DNA of 64,000 bases. Origin: Tenacibaculum sp. AHE14PA. GTDB taxonomy: Bacteria > Bacteroidota > Bacteroidia > Flavobacteriales > Flavobacteriaceae. Below are positions 19,513 through 29,646 of the stretch, one piece after another. The stretch's first letter is position 1, and each line of letters begins with the position of its first letter. The translations under genes were made by a program, and so were the position numbers. Where the stretch lies: assembly GCF_019278465.1 (NCBI RefSeq), contig NZ_CP058983.1, forward strand, positions 2,045,501 to 2,109,500. Direction: 5' to 3'. Below the pieces are notes generated by a model. The model ran no database searches and was not told where the DNA came from. It saw only the letters and a list, made by a program, of their open reading frames with translations.

Positions 19513-21840
19513 ATGAAAAATGCTGTTTTTTTAATTATTCTATTTGCAACCACCTTTATAAAAGCACAAATAATTACAGGAAAAACAACCAACCTAAAGG
19601 GAGAGACAATCCCTTTTGTAAACATTCTCGTAAAAGGAACAAACATTGGAACAACAACTGATGAAAACGGAAATTACACGATAGAAACATCAAAAAATAA
19701 ATTTGTTTTAATTACTTCTTCTATTGGGTTTTTATCAGAAAGAAAAAACATCAACTTAAAATCATCAGAAGAAAAAAAAGTAGATTTTATTTTAACTGAA
19801 ACTGCTGAGATTTTAGATCAAGTTACTGTAACAGGAACAAGAACGGATAGGCGAAGTACTAAAAACCCTGTAATTGTAAACGTAATTAACAGTGAAACTT
19901 TAGCAGACGTACAAGCATGCAACTTATCTGAAGGTTTAAAATTTCAGACCGGCTTACGTGTAGAAACTGACTGCCAAACTTGTAATTACACGCAATTACG
20001 TATGAACGGATTGGCAGGTGGTTATTCTCAAATATTAATAAATGGACGACCAATTTTTAGTCCACTAACCGGTTTATATGGTTTAGAGCAAATACCTACC
20101 AATATGATAGATCGTATTGAAGTTGTTCGCGGTGGCGGCTCTGCATTATACGGATCGAGCGCTATTGGTGGTACTGTTAATGTGATTACTAATGTTCCTA
20201 AAAAAGACGATTATAGTATTCAATACACTTATCAAAATTTTAAAGGCGCTTCAGATCATATCATTGCTGGTAATGCAACCGTTGTTAATGATGCTAAAAA
20301 TGCTGGAATTTCTTTTTTCATAAATAATAGAGCTCGAGAAATTTACGATCATAATGGCGATAACTTCTCTGAATTACCACAATTAAAAAACAACTCATTT
20401 GGTACTAATTTGTTTTTCTTACCAACAGAAAATCAGAAGTTAGAAATTAACTTCAGTAAAATGAATGAATATCGTTATGGCGGCGAAATGATTAAAAACG
20501 CACCGCATTTTGCATTACAATCCGAAGAAAGAACACATGATGTATATGTTGGTAATATTGATTATCAAATTAATTTTAATGAAGATAAAAGCTCATTAAT
20601 TACCTATTTTGCTTCTCAATACACCGCCAGAGATCATTACACAGGTATTCGCCCAGAAATAGGAACTCAAGAAGATACAGTTCATTTAGCAAATCCGCCT
20701 TATGGAAATTCAGAAACTACTACGTTTCAAGGTGGAATTCAGTTTAATCATAAACTAGAAGATTTCTTACAAGGAAATAATGTATTAACTATTGGTGGTG
20801 AATTTGTACAAGATGATGTGTATGACGAAATTGTTGCTTACAAATATGTTGTTGATCAGATTACTAAAAACTACGGTTTTTTTTTTCAGAGTGATTGGGA
20901 AATAAACGAAAAGTGGAATTTACTTGCAGGTGTTCGTTACGATCATCATAAATTAGATGCTTTAAAAAGAGACGGAACCAAAAAATTAATCACCAACAAC
21001 GTGGCAAGTCCACGAGTTTCTTTACTTTTTAAACCTTTTGAGAAAACACAAATAAGAGCCACTTGGGGAACAGGATTTAGAGCACCACAAGCTTTTGATA
21101 CCGATTTACACATTGCTTTTGCAGGTGGTGGAATATCGAGAGTACAACTTGCTAATGATTTAAAAAGAGAACGCTCTAATAGTTATACCGTTTCTTTTAA
21201 TTACGATCAACCAACCGAACATTATATATACGGCTTTACGGTTGAAAGCTTTTATACCAACTTAAAAGATGCTTTCTTTTTAGAAGCGATAGGTGAAGAT
21301 GAATTTGGTGAAGTTTTTGAAAAAAGAAATGGTAATGGCGCTATTGTAAAAGGAATAACTTTAGAAACAAGATTGAACTACGATGGAATTTTTCAGTTTG
21401 ACGCTGGTTTCACATATCAATCGAGTAAATACAATACTGCCGTTAATAATTCCGATGCTTTAAATCCGAAAAAAGAATTTTTACGCACTCCAACTACTTA
21501 CGGATATGCAACAGCAACATACACTCCTAATCAGAAATTTAAGACCGCTTTAAATTTAGTGTATACAGGTAAAATGGATGTATTACACTTAGCTTCTGAT
21601 TTAAACTTAGCGAATGACGAATATTTTAAATCACCAAACTTCTTTAATCTAGGAATTAAAACAAGCTATAATTTTGAATTAGAAAAGTTAGATAGTAATA
21701 TCGAATTTTTTGTAGGTGTTAAAAACCTTTTTGATGCTTATCAAACAAATTTCGACGTAGGCAAGGAACGTGATAGTAACTTTATTTATGGTCCTGCAAA
21801 CCCAAGAACTTACACATTAGGCTTTAAAATATTTAAATAA
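19513..21840 (+). CDS. TonB-dependent receptor, probably for a metal or metal chelate
   Basis: A 775-residue outer membrane receptor. It has a signal peptide (to FIKAQ), a CarboxypepD_reg-like domain (about 20-105), a plug domain (about 110-230, with ILDQVTVTGTRTDRRS and RIEVVRGGGSALYGSSAIGG), and a 22-strand barrel ending in TLGFKIFK. The plug carries a cysteine pair in ETDCQTCNYTQLRMNGL. It is divergent from the DtxR/MntR regulator and metal ABC operon and shares their palindromic operator. It therefore probably supplies that transporter across the outer membrane. The ligand is inferred from context only. Confidence 0.9.
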   Translation: MKNAVFLIILFATTFIKAQIITGKTTNLKGETIPFVNILVKGTNIGTTTDENGNYTIETSKNKFVLITSSIGFLSERKNINLKSSEEKKVDFILTETAEILDQVTVTGTRTDRRSTKNPVIVNVINSETLADVQACNLSEGLKFQTGLRVETDCQTCNYTQLRMNGLAGGYSQILINGRPIFSPLTGLYGLEQIPTNMIDRIEVVRGGGSALYGSSAIGGTVNVITNVPKKDDYSIQYTYQNFKGASDHIIAGNATVVNDAKNAGISFFINNRAREIYDHNGDNFSELPQLKNNSFGTNLFFLPTENQKLEINFSKMNEYRYGGEMIKNAPHFALQSEERTHDVYVGNIDYQINFNEDKSSLITYFASQYTARDHYTGIRPEIGTQEDTVHLANPPYGNSETTTFQGGIQFNHKLEDFLQGNNVLTIGGEFVQDDVYDEIVAYKYVVDQITKNYGFFFQSDWEINEKWNLLAGVRYDHHKLDALKRDGTKKLITNNVASPRVSLLFKPFEKTQIRATWGTGFRAPQAFDTDLHIAFAGGGISRVQLANDLKRERSNSYTVSFNYDQPTEHYIYGFTVESFYTNLKDAFFLEAIGEDEFGEVFEKRNGNGAIVKGITLETRLNYDGIFQFDAGFTYQSSKYNTAVNNSDALNPKKEFLRTPTTYGYATATYTPNQKFKTALNLVYTGKMDVLHLASDLNLANDEYFKSPNFFNLGIKTSYNFELEKLDSNIEFFVGVKNLFDAYQTNFDVGKERDSNFIYGPANPRTYTLGFKIFK

Positions 21841-21863
21841 CCTATTAACACATACAATATACT

Positions 21864-21899
21864 GAAACCGGGAAGCTTATGTAAGCTTTTCGGCTTTTT
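21864..21899 (+). terminator. Terminator after the metal TonB receptor
   Basis: AAGCTTA (21873-21879) pairs with TAAGCTT (21882-21888); flanking CCG and CGG extend the stem, and a T run follows. It lies 24 bases past the stop codon. Confidence 0.8.
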
Positions 21900-21941
21900 C
21901 ATAATCTACAGTTAATATTCTCGTAACAAAACAAGCCTTTA

Positions 21942-22019
21942 TTAACATTTAAGAAACATTCTAATAAAACAAGGATAATTTACCTGTAACATTCGCTTTA
22001 CAATATAACGTCAGATTTG
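21942..22019 (+). promoter_or_regulatory. Phased 11-bp repeats (Pho-box-like) and -7 region of the TonB/beta-helix pair
   Basis: Hexamers at exact 11-base steps read TTAACA (21942), GAAACA (21953), ATAAAA, ATAATT, GTAACA (21986), TTTACA (21997) and ACGTCA (22008). TTTACA ends 13 bases before the TTTG at 22016-22019 (AGATTTG, a weak -7 box). The same 13-base gap is found at the phosphate porin promoter near 46.4 kb. The form resembles the Bacillus PhoP box, TTAACA repeats with an 11-bp period. Confidence 0.6.
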
Positions 22020-22048
22020 CATTGTATTTAAAACGTAAGTTAATTAGA

Positions 22049-24865
22049 ATGAAAAATTTAATATTAATAGCTCTTTTAGGCCTTTGCAGTTTTGTTTATT
22101 CACAAGATAAAGGAACCGTTAGTGGTCTTGTTACAGATAAAGAGATGAACAATGAAGCATTGCCATTTGCCAATGTTTTTATTAAAGGAACAACTGTTGG
22201 AGGAACTACAGATTTTGATGGTAAGTATACACTTAATGCTCCTGTCGGAAATCAAATAATAGTTTTTAGTTTTGTTGGTTATCAAACCATAGAAAAACAA
22301 ATTATTGTTAAAGCCAATCAAACAATAACCGTTAACCAACAATTAGGAGCAAACGAAGGTGTTGCTTTAGATGAAATTGAAATTAAAGGTAGCACAAGTA
22401 AAGATAAAGCAAGTGCTTTATTACTTGAACAAAAAAAGGCCGTTGTTATTAAAGAAAGTATTGGCGCTGAAGAGCTATCATCAAAAGGAATATCTGATGC
22501 GGCAGGAGCGGTTTCTAAAATTTCTGGAGTTTCTAAGCAAGAAGGTTCAAGCAATGTATATGTTCGGGGTTTAGGAGATCGTTATTTAAATACCACAATG
22601 AATGGTTTATCATTACCATCAAACAACATTGCTAAGAAAAACATCGATTTAAATTTATTTCCTTCTGATATTATCCAAAACGTATCTATCAGTAAAGCTT
22701 ATTCTTCTACTTTTTATGGAGATTTTGCTGCAGGTAATATCGATGTTTCTTCAAAAGAATATAAAGGTAACGGATTTGTAGAGGTAAATCTTAGTTCTGG
22801 TGTAAACTCTAGAGCAATGGGGCAAGATTTTAAAAAGAGCGAAGGAACTGGTGATTTTGGTTATTATAATAGGTTTAAACACAATCCGTATGCAGTTGTG
22901 CTTTCTCATGGTGTAGATCCTATAAATGCTAGCAGCCCTATTAACAATTCTATTGGTATTAATGCTGGTAAATCTTTTGATTTTAATGACGAATCTAGAT
23001 TAAGCCTTTTTGGAACCGCATCATTTAGTAGAAATTTTGAATATAGAGAAGGACCTGTTGTAGATTTTTCTAATGTATTTAAAAAGAAATATCCTAACGC
23101 ACAAGAATACTCTTACTCAACTTCTACAACAGCAATGTTAAGTGCTTTTTATAAAATTAATAGCGACCATAAATTAAAATTCACCTCTCTTTTCTTAAAC
23201 AATTCTGGTGATGAAGTTGGTTACTATGGTTATAAAGGTTTAGGTGAAAACAGAGATGCTTTAAGAAATACTGATGAAGGTTTTTATCAAATGAATGTGC
23301 AATATAACCAAGATCTTGTTTTTGTAAATCAAGTAACCGGTGATCATAAATTTGAGGATGACAAACTAAAATTAACCTGGGGTATTGGTTACAATAATGT
23401 TTTTGCTCACGAACCAGATAGAAAAAGAATAAGCTTAGAGAACTTTCAATATTCTCTAGACAATGACCCTAATACAAACCCTGTTTTCTTTACTAATAAC
23501 TCTTTTGATAACCAACGTTATTTTCAAAAAATTATTGATGAGGAATTAAATAGTAGAATAAACTTAACTTATAAAACTTCAGAAAACCTAGCTTTAAACT
23601 TTGGGTATAACGGAAGAATTAAAGAAAGAAGTTTTGAAAATATTAGATATGGCTACGACATTTTAAACAAACAATTTGAAGTAACAGATGTTAATAATCT
23701 TAATGCTATTTTTAACATAAATAATGCCCAAATATTTAAAGACCAAACAGGTAAAATATTTAAACTAGATGCTTTTAGAAACATCCCTGGATATGAAAAT
23801 GGTAACATTGCTAGTTTACCTGGTTTAAACGAAAACACCTATGATGGTCAATTAAAAATACATGCAGGTTATGTTTCTGCTGAAATAAGCGCAGGAGAAA
23901 AATGGGTGATTGTACCTGGTATTAGACTTGAATCTTTCAATCAAAATATTAATTATAATGTTATTAATATTAACCCGAATGACCCTGGTTACAGAAGCGC
24001 TTCTGAAACGTTTTTCTTACCAAGTTTAAACCTTAAATACGCATTAAACGAAGATCAAAACTTACGTTTTAACTTTAGTCAAACTGTATCTGTTCCAGAG
24101 TTTAAAGAAGTAGCTCCTTTTATATACGAAGGTATTGGACAAAGAGTTGGTGGTAATCCTGATTTATTAGACGACCCATCATTTTCTAAAGTATTTAACA
24201 TCGATTTAAAATATGAATGGTTTATTTCTAGAGATGAAATAGTATCTATCGCTGCATTCGGAAAACAAATTAACAACCCTGTAAACCTTGTAATAGCGAA
24301 TAGTGCAGCAGGTAACCAACGTTATTTTAGAACAGGAGATAAAGCTACTGTTTTAGGTGTAGAGCTAGAGGTACGTAAAAACTTAATAAAAAATGAAGAT
24401 GATGAAACAGTAATTTCTACTGGTTTTAACTTTACTTACATGCACACAAAACAAGATTTAAAACAAAACATCTCAGGTCTTTCTCGCTACAGCACAACCT
24501 TTAATAGAGATAGTGATGAGCTTCAGGGTGCATCTCCTTTCTTAATAAACGCAAACATTAATTATAGTCCGATAAGTTTTAAAAACTACAAGCCAATTAC
24601 CTCGATCGTTTTCTCTTATTTTTCAGACAGAATAGACGCTTTAGGAGCTGGTGCATTAGGAAACATTATCGAAAAAGGAGTACCAACTTTAGATTTTGTT
24701 TGGAAGAATAAAATTGGTGAAAAATGGGAAGTAAACTTAAAAGCTAAAAACTTATTAGACCCATCAATAAAAAGAGTTAGAGAAAACACTTCTATAGGAG
24801 ATGTTATTTTATCTGAATATAAAAGAGGAACGAATATAGGCTTAGGTCTTAAATACAAATTTTAA
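22049..24865 (+). CDS. TonB-dependent receptor paired with a beta-helix lipoprotein
   Basis: A 938-residue receptor counted from the ATG at 22049, which starts a clean signal peptide (MKNLILIALLGLCSFVYSQ); a TTG at 22022 is in frame but unlikely. It has a CarboxypepD_reg-like domain (EALPFANVFIKGTTVGGTTD), a plug with NVYVRGLGDRYLNTTMNGL and SSTFYGDFAAGNIDV, and a long barrel ending in LGLKYKF. The lipoprotein gene follows 35 bases later, so they likely form a two-gene uptake unit. Phased repeats upstream suggest control by phosphate. The ligand is unknown; an organic phosphorus compound is an inference. Confidence 0.88.
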   Translation: MKNLILIALLGLCSFVYSQDKGTVSGLVTDKEMNNEALPFANVFIKGTTVGGTTDFDGKYTLNAPVGNQIIVFSFVGYQTIEKQIIVKANQTITVNQQLGANEGVALDEIEIKGSTSKDKASALLLEQKKAVVIKESIGAEELSSKGISDAAGAVSKISGVSKQEGSSNVYVRGLGDRYLNTTMNGLSLPSNNIAKKNIDLNLFPSDIIQNVSISKAYSSTFYGDFAAGNIDVSSKEYKGNGFVEVNLSSGVNSRAMGQDFKKSEGTGDFGYYNRFKHNPYAVVLSHGVDPINASSPINNSIGINAGKSFDFNDESRLSLFGTASFSRNFEYREGPVVDFSNVFKKKYPNAQEYSYSTSTTAMLSAFYKINSDHKLKFTSLFLNNSGDEVGYYGYKGLGENRDALRNTDEGFYQMNVQYNQDLVFVNQVTGDHKFEDDKLKLTWGIGYNNVFAHEPDRKRISLENFQYSLDNDPNTNPVFFTNNSFDNQRYFQKIIDEELNSRINLTYKTSENLALNFGYNGRIKERSFENIRYGYDILNKQFEVTDVNNLNAIFNINNAQIFKDQTGKIFKLDAFRNIPGYENGNIASLPGLNENTYDGQLKIHAGYVSAEISAGEKWVIVPGIRLESFNQNINYNVININPNDPGYRSASETFFLPSLNLKYALNEDQNLRFNFSQTVSVPEFKEVAPFIYEGIGQRVGGNPDLLDDPSFSKVFNIDLKYEWFISRDEIVSIAAFGKQINNPVNLVIANSAAGNQRYFRTGDKATVLGVELEVRKNLIKNEDDETVISTGFNFTYMHTKQDLKQNISGLSRYSTTFNRDSDELQGASPFLINANINYSPISFKNYKPITSIVFSYFSDRIDALGAGALGNIIEKGVPTLDFVWKNKIGEKWEVNLKAKNLLDPSIKRVRENTSIGDVILSEYKRGTNIGLGLKYKF

Positions 24866-24900
24866 CAACTAAATAAAAACACTTATTAAACTTTAAAAAA

Positions 24901-26097
24901 ATGAAAAACAATTTTTTATTAGGATTAGCAATTGCAACTACATTATTAACATCATGTGGTGAGGATGGTACTGCTGACATCGTTATAAACGACAACAGCA
25001 TAACAAACAACAACAACGGTGGTACAAACCCTACAACCGGTGAAAATGTTGAATTAAGAGGAAACTATACAAATGATTTAACTTTAGATGCTTCTAAAAA
25101 CTATACGATAACAGGACCAACAATTTTTGAAGATGGTACAACATTAACAATACCAGCTGGTACAGTTATAAAAGCAGCTGCTACAGGTGCTGATGTATAT
25201 TTAGCAATTGCACAAGGAGCTAAAATAATGGCCGAAGGTACTTCTAGTCAACCAATTATTTTTACATCAAGTGCAAATACACCAAATGCCGGTGATTGGG
25301 GTGGTTTAATTTTATTAGGAAAGGCTCCTATAAACTCTGTAGTTGGTGGTACTGCTACTTCTACTTCAGAAATTGCAAGTTTACCTTACGGTGGAAATAT
25401 TGCTGATGATAACTCTGGAAAATTAAGTTATGTAAGAGTAGAATATTCTGGTGGTAAAGCTGATGGGTCTTCAGAAAACAACGGATTCTCTTTTTATGGA
25501 GTCGGTAATGCAACTACTGTAGAATATATTCAAATGTTTGAGGGAAAAGATGATGGAGTTGAATTCTTTGGTGGTACTGTAAACGTAAGTAATGTTTCTG
25601 TAGTAAATGCAGAAGATGATTCTATCGACTGGACAGAAGGATATTCAGGAACCATTACAAATGCTTATGTAAAGCACGGAACTGATCATGATAAAGGATT
25701 TGAATGCGATGGTTATAATACAGATATAGGAAACTTATCTAGCACTAACTTCTTTTCTAAGCCTACTGTAACAAACGTAACTATTGAAGGTTTAGGCTCT
25801 GGTACTGAAAATGAAGCTATCCGTTTAAGAGCTGGTACACAAGGTATATTTAACAATGTTTTATTAGTAGGTTTTGCTGAAGGATTTGATCTTGATGGTG
25901 ATAACACAGATAACCCAACTGGTAAAGGAGTTACAGAAGGTAATTTAAAAGCTACTGATGTAAAATTTGAGGATATTACTGTTAAAGTAAAAAATGATAC
26001 AGGTGTTGCTTTTACGACAGCAGACTTTATGACTGAAAACGCAGCTGCTACAGGTACAGATTATGCTACATGGGGAGCAGGTTGGACTAGAAAATAA
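24901..26097 (+). CDS. Right-handed beta-helix surface lipoprotein
   Basis: A 398-residue lipoprotein with lipobox LLTSCGED, then an Asn/Thr-rich linker and a repetitive body typical of parallel beta-helix proteins (ITGPTIFEDGTTLTIPAGTV, VYLAIAQGAKIMAEGTSSQP, GDWGGLILLGKAPI). Acidic loops such as DDNSGKLSY, GKDDGVEFFGG and AEDDSIDW could bind cations. It is transcribed behind the TonB receptor and is presumably exposed at the cell surface as its partner. Such proteins are often mislabelled as transporters in databases. Its true ligand is unknown. A symmetric terminator follows. Confidence 0.85.
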   Translation: MKNNFLLGLAIATTLLTSCGEDGTADIVINDNSITNNNNGGTNPTTGENVELRGNYTNDLTLDASKNYTITGPTIFEDGTTLTIPAGTVIKAAATGADVYLAIAQGAKIMAEGTSSQPIIFTSSANTPNAGDWGGLILLGKAPINSVVGGTATSTSEIASLPYGGNIADDNSGKLSYVRVEYSGGKADGSSENNGFSFYGVGNATTVEYIQMFEGKDDGVEFFGGTVNVSNVSVVNAEDDSIDWTEGYSGTITNAYVKHGTDHDKGFECDGYNTDIGNLSSTNFFSKPTVTNVTIEGLGSGTENEAIRLRAGTQGIFNNVLLVGFAEGFDLDGDNTDNPTGKGVTEGNLKATDVKFEDITVKVKNDTGVAFTTADFMTENAAATGTDYATWGAGWTRK

Positions 26098-26111
26098 TTT
26101 TTATTTTTAAT

Positions 26112-26138
26112 AAAAAAAACCGAGCAATTGCTCGGTTT
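26112..26138. terminator. Bidirectional terminator between convergent genes
   Basis: AAAACCGAGCAATTGCTCGG and its TTTT continuation form a near-perfect self-complementary hairpin flanked by A and T runs. It can serve the beta-helix gene on the plus strand and the lipoprotein gene on the minus strand. Confidence 0.85.
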
Positions 26139-26148
26139 TTTTATGCTT

Positions 26149-26568
26149 TTAATTTTTTATCAAACTGTATAATAAATCTTCTAGTTTTTTTAATTCTTTA
26201 GGTGGGTTACCAGCATCAAAACTTGATGATACATATTCCTTACCTTTTAGTACTATAGTCATTTTACCTATTAAAGCCATATCAGTAGCTCTATTATTGG
26301 TTGGTGCTTTTAAATCGGCTATTTCAGCTAGCTTTATTAAACTTACCAACTCATTTAAACTCCTTAATTGTTTCTTAGAAAGCTCATATACACCTTCTTT
26401 TTTGGGTAATTTATAAGACACCTCTTTAGCATCAACATTAATTAATGTCATACTTCCTCTTGTTCGAGCTTCATACTTAATACTATCAAAACTCTTATCT
26501 ATATTTTGTGAGGCACAACTCATGGTTAATAGCATAAAAAAAGGTATAATTATTTTTAAATATTTCAT
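26149..26568 (-). CDS. Small hypothetical lipoprotein
   Basis: A 139-residue lipoprotein from the ATG at 26568; a GTG at 26589 is in frame but would place seven extra residues before a clean signal. The N terminus MKYLKIIIPFFMLLTMSCAS has a lipobox ending in MSC. The body is lysine- and leucine-rich with two amphipathic helices (ELSKKQLRSLNELVSLIKLA, LKKLEDLLYSLIK) and several beta strands. No domain is recognised. It stands alone between two terminators. Confidence 0.72.
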   Translation of the reverse strand: MKYLKIIIPFFMLLTMSCASQNIDKSFDSIKYEARTRGSMTLINVDAKEVSYKLPKKEGVYELSKKQLRSLNELVSLIKLAEIADLKAPTNNRATDMALIGKMTIVLKGKEYVSSSFDAGNPPKELKKLEDLLYSLIKN

Positions 26569-26596
26569 TTGTTTAAATTTTAAGGCCACATGTAAA

Positions 26597-26630
26597 TATA
26601 AAAAAAGACACCTTAAATAAGGTGTCTTTT
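26597..26630 (-). terminator. Terminator after infB
   Basis: AAAAGACACCTTA (26603-26615) is the exact complement of TAAGGTGTCTTTT (26618-26630) with a two-base gap in the loop. The A run at 26599-26606 gives the T tract on the minus strand. It ends the rimP-nusA-infB transcript. Confidence 0.85.
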
Positions 26631-26653
26631 AAAATTATATAGTAGGTTTAAAT

Positions 26654-29515
26654 TTACTTCAACTTCTTCTTAACTGCTATTTCAGTATAAGCTTCAATTA
26701 CATCTCCTTCAGCAATATCATTGTATCCTTTTATTTGAACACCACAATCATACCCTTTTGTTACTTCTTTAACATCATCTTTGAAACGTTTTAATGCAGT
26801 TAATACACCATCGTGAACAACAATTCCGTCTCTAATAATACGTATTTTAGAATCTCTTGTTATTTTACCACTCATTACCATACAACCTGCAATGTTACCA
26901 ACTTTAGAAATTTTATAAACTTCTCTAATTTCAATATTTCCAAGAATTTCTTCTTTCATATCAGGAGATAACATTCCTTCCATGGCATCTTTAAGATCGT
27001 TAATAGCATCATAAATAATAGAATATGTTCTAATATCTACTTCTTCTCTATCTGCTACTACACGTGCATTTCCTTGCGGACGTACATTAAATCCTACAAT
27101 AATGGCATCAGATGCTGTTGCTAATAATACATCAGATTCTGTAATTGCTCCAACTCCTTTATGTAAAATATTTACTTGAATTTCTTCAGTAGATAATTTC
27201 TGGAATGAATCTGTTAAGGCTTCTACCGAACCATCTACATCTCCTTTTAAGATAATGTTTAATTCTTTGAAATCTCCTAACGCAATACGACGACCAATTT
27301 CTGCTAATGTTAATGTTTTTTGAGTTCTTACAGATTGCTCTCTTTGTAATTGAGAACGTTTTGCTGCAATTTGTTTTGCTTCACGCTCATCTTCAAACAC
27401 ATTAAACTTATCACCTGCTTGTGGTGCACCGTCTAATCCTAATATTGATACAGGTGTAGATGGTCCGGCAACTGAAACTTTGTTTCCTTTATCATCAAAC
27501 ATAGCTCTTACTTTACCACTATGCTTACCTGCTAAAATATAATCTCCAATTTTTAATGAACCTGTTTGTACTAAAATTGTAGATACATATCCTCTACCTT
27601 TATCTAGTAATGCTTCAACAACTGCTCCTGTTGCAGTTCTATTTGGATTTGCTTTTAATTCTAAAATTTCTGCTTCAAGTAATACCTTTTCTAATAACTC
27701 AGGAATTCCTTCCCCTGTTTTAGCTGAAATATCTTGAGACTGAATATTACCTCCCCATTCTTCAATCAATAAATTCATCTGCGATAATTGTGTTTTCACA
27801 TTATCTGGATTTGCATTTGGTTTATCAATCTTGTTAATAGCAAAAATAATTGGCACACCTGCTGCCTGAGCATGAGAAATAGCTTCTTTTGTTTGTGGCA
27901 TTACATCATCATCTGCTGCAGCTACAATAATTACTAAATCTGTTACTTGAGCTCCACGCGCACGCATTGCTGTAAAGGCCTCGTGACCTGGTGTATCTAA
28001 AAATGCTATTTGTTGATCTCCAACGTTCACTGAATATGCACCAATATGCTGAGTAATACCTCCTGATTCACCTTCAATTACATTCGCCTTACGGATGTAA
28101 TCTAACAATGATGTTTTACCGTGATCTACGTGACCCATTACCGTAATAATTGGTGCACGTGTTATTAAATCTTCTGGCTTGTCTATAACTTCTTCAATAG
28201 ATTCTTCTACCTCAGCGCCAACAAATTCTACTTTATGATTAAATTCTTCAGCAACAATAACTAATGTTTCAGCATCTAAACGCTGATTCATTGTTACCAT
28301 CATTCCTAACATCATACATGAAGAAATAATGTTTGTTACAGGAACATCCATCATTGTAGCAACTTCACTTACAGTAACAAATTCAGTTACTTTTAAGATC
28401 TTATTGTCTAATGCTTGAGCTTCTAATTCCGCTTCAGTATGCTCTCTGTGTGCATCCCTTTTATTTCTACGGTATTTAGCTCCTTTACCTTTTTTAGATT
28501 TACCTTGAAGTCTTTCTAAAGTTTCACGTACTTGTTTTTGTACTTCTGCTTCTGTAGGTTCTTCTTTTTTAACAACTGCCGATCTTTGTCCTGGTCTTCC
28601 TCTTCCTCCTGGACGACCAACACCACCTCTTCCTGTTGGACGACCAACACCACCACCTCTTGTAGAAGGTCTTGCTGATGTTCCTGGTTTTGCAGTTCCC
28701 GGCTTACTAATTCTTTTACGCTTCTTTTTATCAGCGTCAGATTTAGCATCTGGTTTTTTCTTCTTAGGTCTTTCAAATTGCTTTAAGTCAATTTTTTGAC
28801 CTGTAATTCTAGGACCGTCAAGTTTTTTATACTGAGTTTTAAGTTTCTCAGCGTTTTCTGGAGTAACCTCTACTGGTTTCTCTTCTTTCACTTCTTCCAC
28901 TTTTTTCTCTGCTACTTTTTCAGTTGGTTTTTCTTCAACCTTTTTCGGAGCCTCCTTTACTATTTTAAACTTTGCTTTTACTGGCTCTTTTCTTTCAATC
29001 TTAGCTGTAGGTGCTTTAGTTTTCTTTTCAACCACTTTTTCAGTTGATTTCTCAACCTTTTTAGCTTCTTGAACAGGAGTTTCTTCTTTAGGTGTTTCTT
29101 CAACCTTTTTCGGAGCTTCTTTTGTAGGTGATGGCTTTTCTTCAACTGCTTTACCAGTTTTCACATCAATCTTACCTACAGTTTTAAGCTCTAATTTTTT
29201 AGCTTTAGCTTTTAAAACTTCTTGCTTTTTAGCTTCGTCTTCTACCCTCTTCTTCTCTTGCTCTTCTTCTACTTGTAGACGAATAGCTTCCTTTTCTTTA
29301 CGCTTTTCTTCGCTTACTTCCTTAGAGGCTACTTTCTTAGATTTATCTGTTTGAAAACCATCAAATAATATTTGATATTCTTTATCAGAAATTTTAGTAG
29401 TAGGACGAGCTTCTATTTCATGACCACTTTTAGCTAAGTGTTCTACAGCTCTATCTAAAGAAATGTTTAATTCTCTTAATACTTTATTGAGTCTTAATTT
29501 GTTGCCTTCAGCCAT
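26654..29515 (-). CDS. infB: Translation initiation factor IF-2
   Basis: A 953-residue GTPase that delivers fMet-tRNA to the 30S subunit. The N-terminal IF2_N helix ([20 protein letters not shown]) is followed by a long Lys/Glu/Pro-rich linker and a Gly/Arg-rich patch (about residues 286-312, [20 protein letters not shown]). The G domain starts near residue 455 with GHVDHGKTS, then DTPGHEAF and NKIDKP, and the C-terminal domains end in [15 protein letters not shown]. The length suits the long-linker IF-2 of Bacteroidota. It is the third gene of rimP-nusA-infB; 131 bases separate it from nusA. Confidence 0.97.
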   Translation of the reverse strand: MAEGNKLRLNKVLRELNISLDRAVEHLAKSGHEIEARPTTKISDKEYQILFDGFQTDKSKKVASKEVSEEKRKEKEAIRLQVEEEQEKKRVEDEAKKQEVLKAKAKKLELKTVGKIDVKTGKAVEEKPSPTKEAPKKVEETPKEETPVQEAKKVEKSTEKVVEKKTKAPTAKIERKEPVKAKFKIVKEAPKKVEEKPTEKVAEKKVEEVKEEKPVEVTPENAEKLKTQYKKLDGPRITGQKIDLKQFERPKKKKPDAKSDADKKKRKRISKPGTAKPGTSARPSTRGGGVGRPTGRGGVGRPGGRGRPGQRSAVVKKEEPTEAEVQKQVRETLERLQGKSKKGKGAKYRRNKRDAHREHTEAELEAQALDNKILKVTEFVTVSEVATMMDVPVTNIISSCMMLGMMVTMNQRLDAETLVIVAEEFNHKVEFVGAEVEESIEEVIDKPEDLITRAPIITVMGHVDHGKTSLLDYIRKANVIEGESGGITQHIGAYSVNVGDQQIAFLDTPGHEAFTAMRARGAQVTDLVIIVAAADDDVMPQTKEAISHAQAAGVPIIFAINKIDKPNANPDNVKTQLSQMNLLIEEWGGNIQSQDISAKTGEGIPELLEKVLLEAEILELKANPNRTATGAVVEALLDKGRGYVSTILVQTGSLKIGDYILAGKHSGKVRAMFDDKGNKVSVAGPSTPVSILGLDGAPQAGDKFNVFEDEREAKQIAAKRSQLQREQSVRTQKTLTLAEIGRRIALGDFKELNIILKGDVDGSVEALTDSFQKLSTEEIQVNILHKGVGAITESDVLLATASDAIIVGFNVRPQGNARVVADREEVDIRTYSIIYDAINDLKDAMEGMLSPDMKEEILGNIEIREVYKISKVGNIAGCMVMSGKITRDSKIRIIRDGIVVHDGVLTALKRFKDDVKEVTKGYDCGVQIKGYNDIAEGDVIEAYTEIAVKKKLK

Positions 29516-29646
29516 AAATTATTTTATACTTTATATTCAAAAAACACACTTTATACTTTCGTATAGTTACGTTCTTTTTCTTTTAATGTCAGATTTTGTA
29601 TTGATTATCATCAATTTTGCAGGAGACTGACTTCCTTTACTTTCTT

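Noticed and set aside
21942..22013. Regular short repeats considered as a CRISPR or satellite array
   Set aside because: The period is 11 bases with only six conserved positions and no unique spacers; the position at a promoter fits a regulator binding array.
22022..22048. Upstream TTG start for the TonB receptor
   Set aside because: It would put basic residues and a Leu-Ile stretch ahead of a complete signal peptide that starts at the ATG at 22049, and it lies within the promoter region.
28516..28776. An 86-residue minus-strand frame overlapping infB
   Set aside because: It is a shifted frame of the low-complexity Gly/Arg linker of IF-2 and has a biased, repetitive composition.
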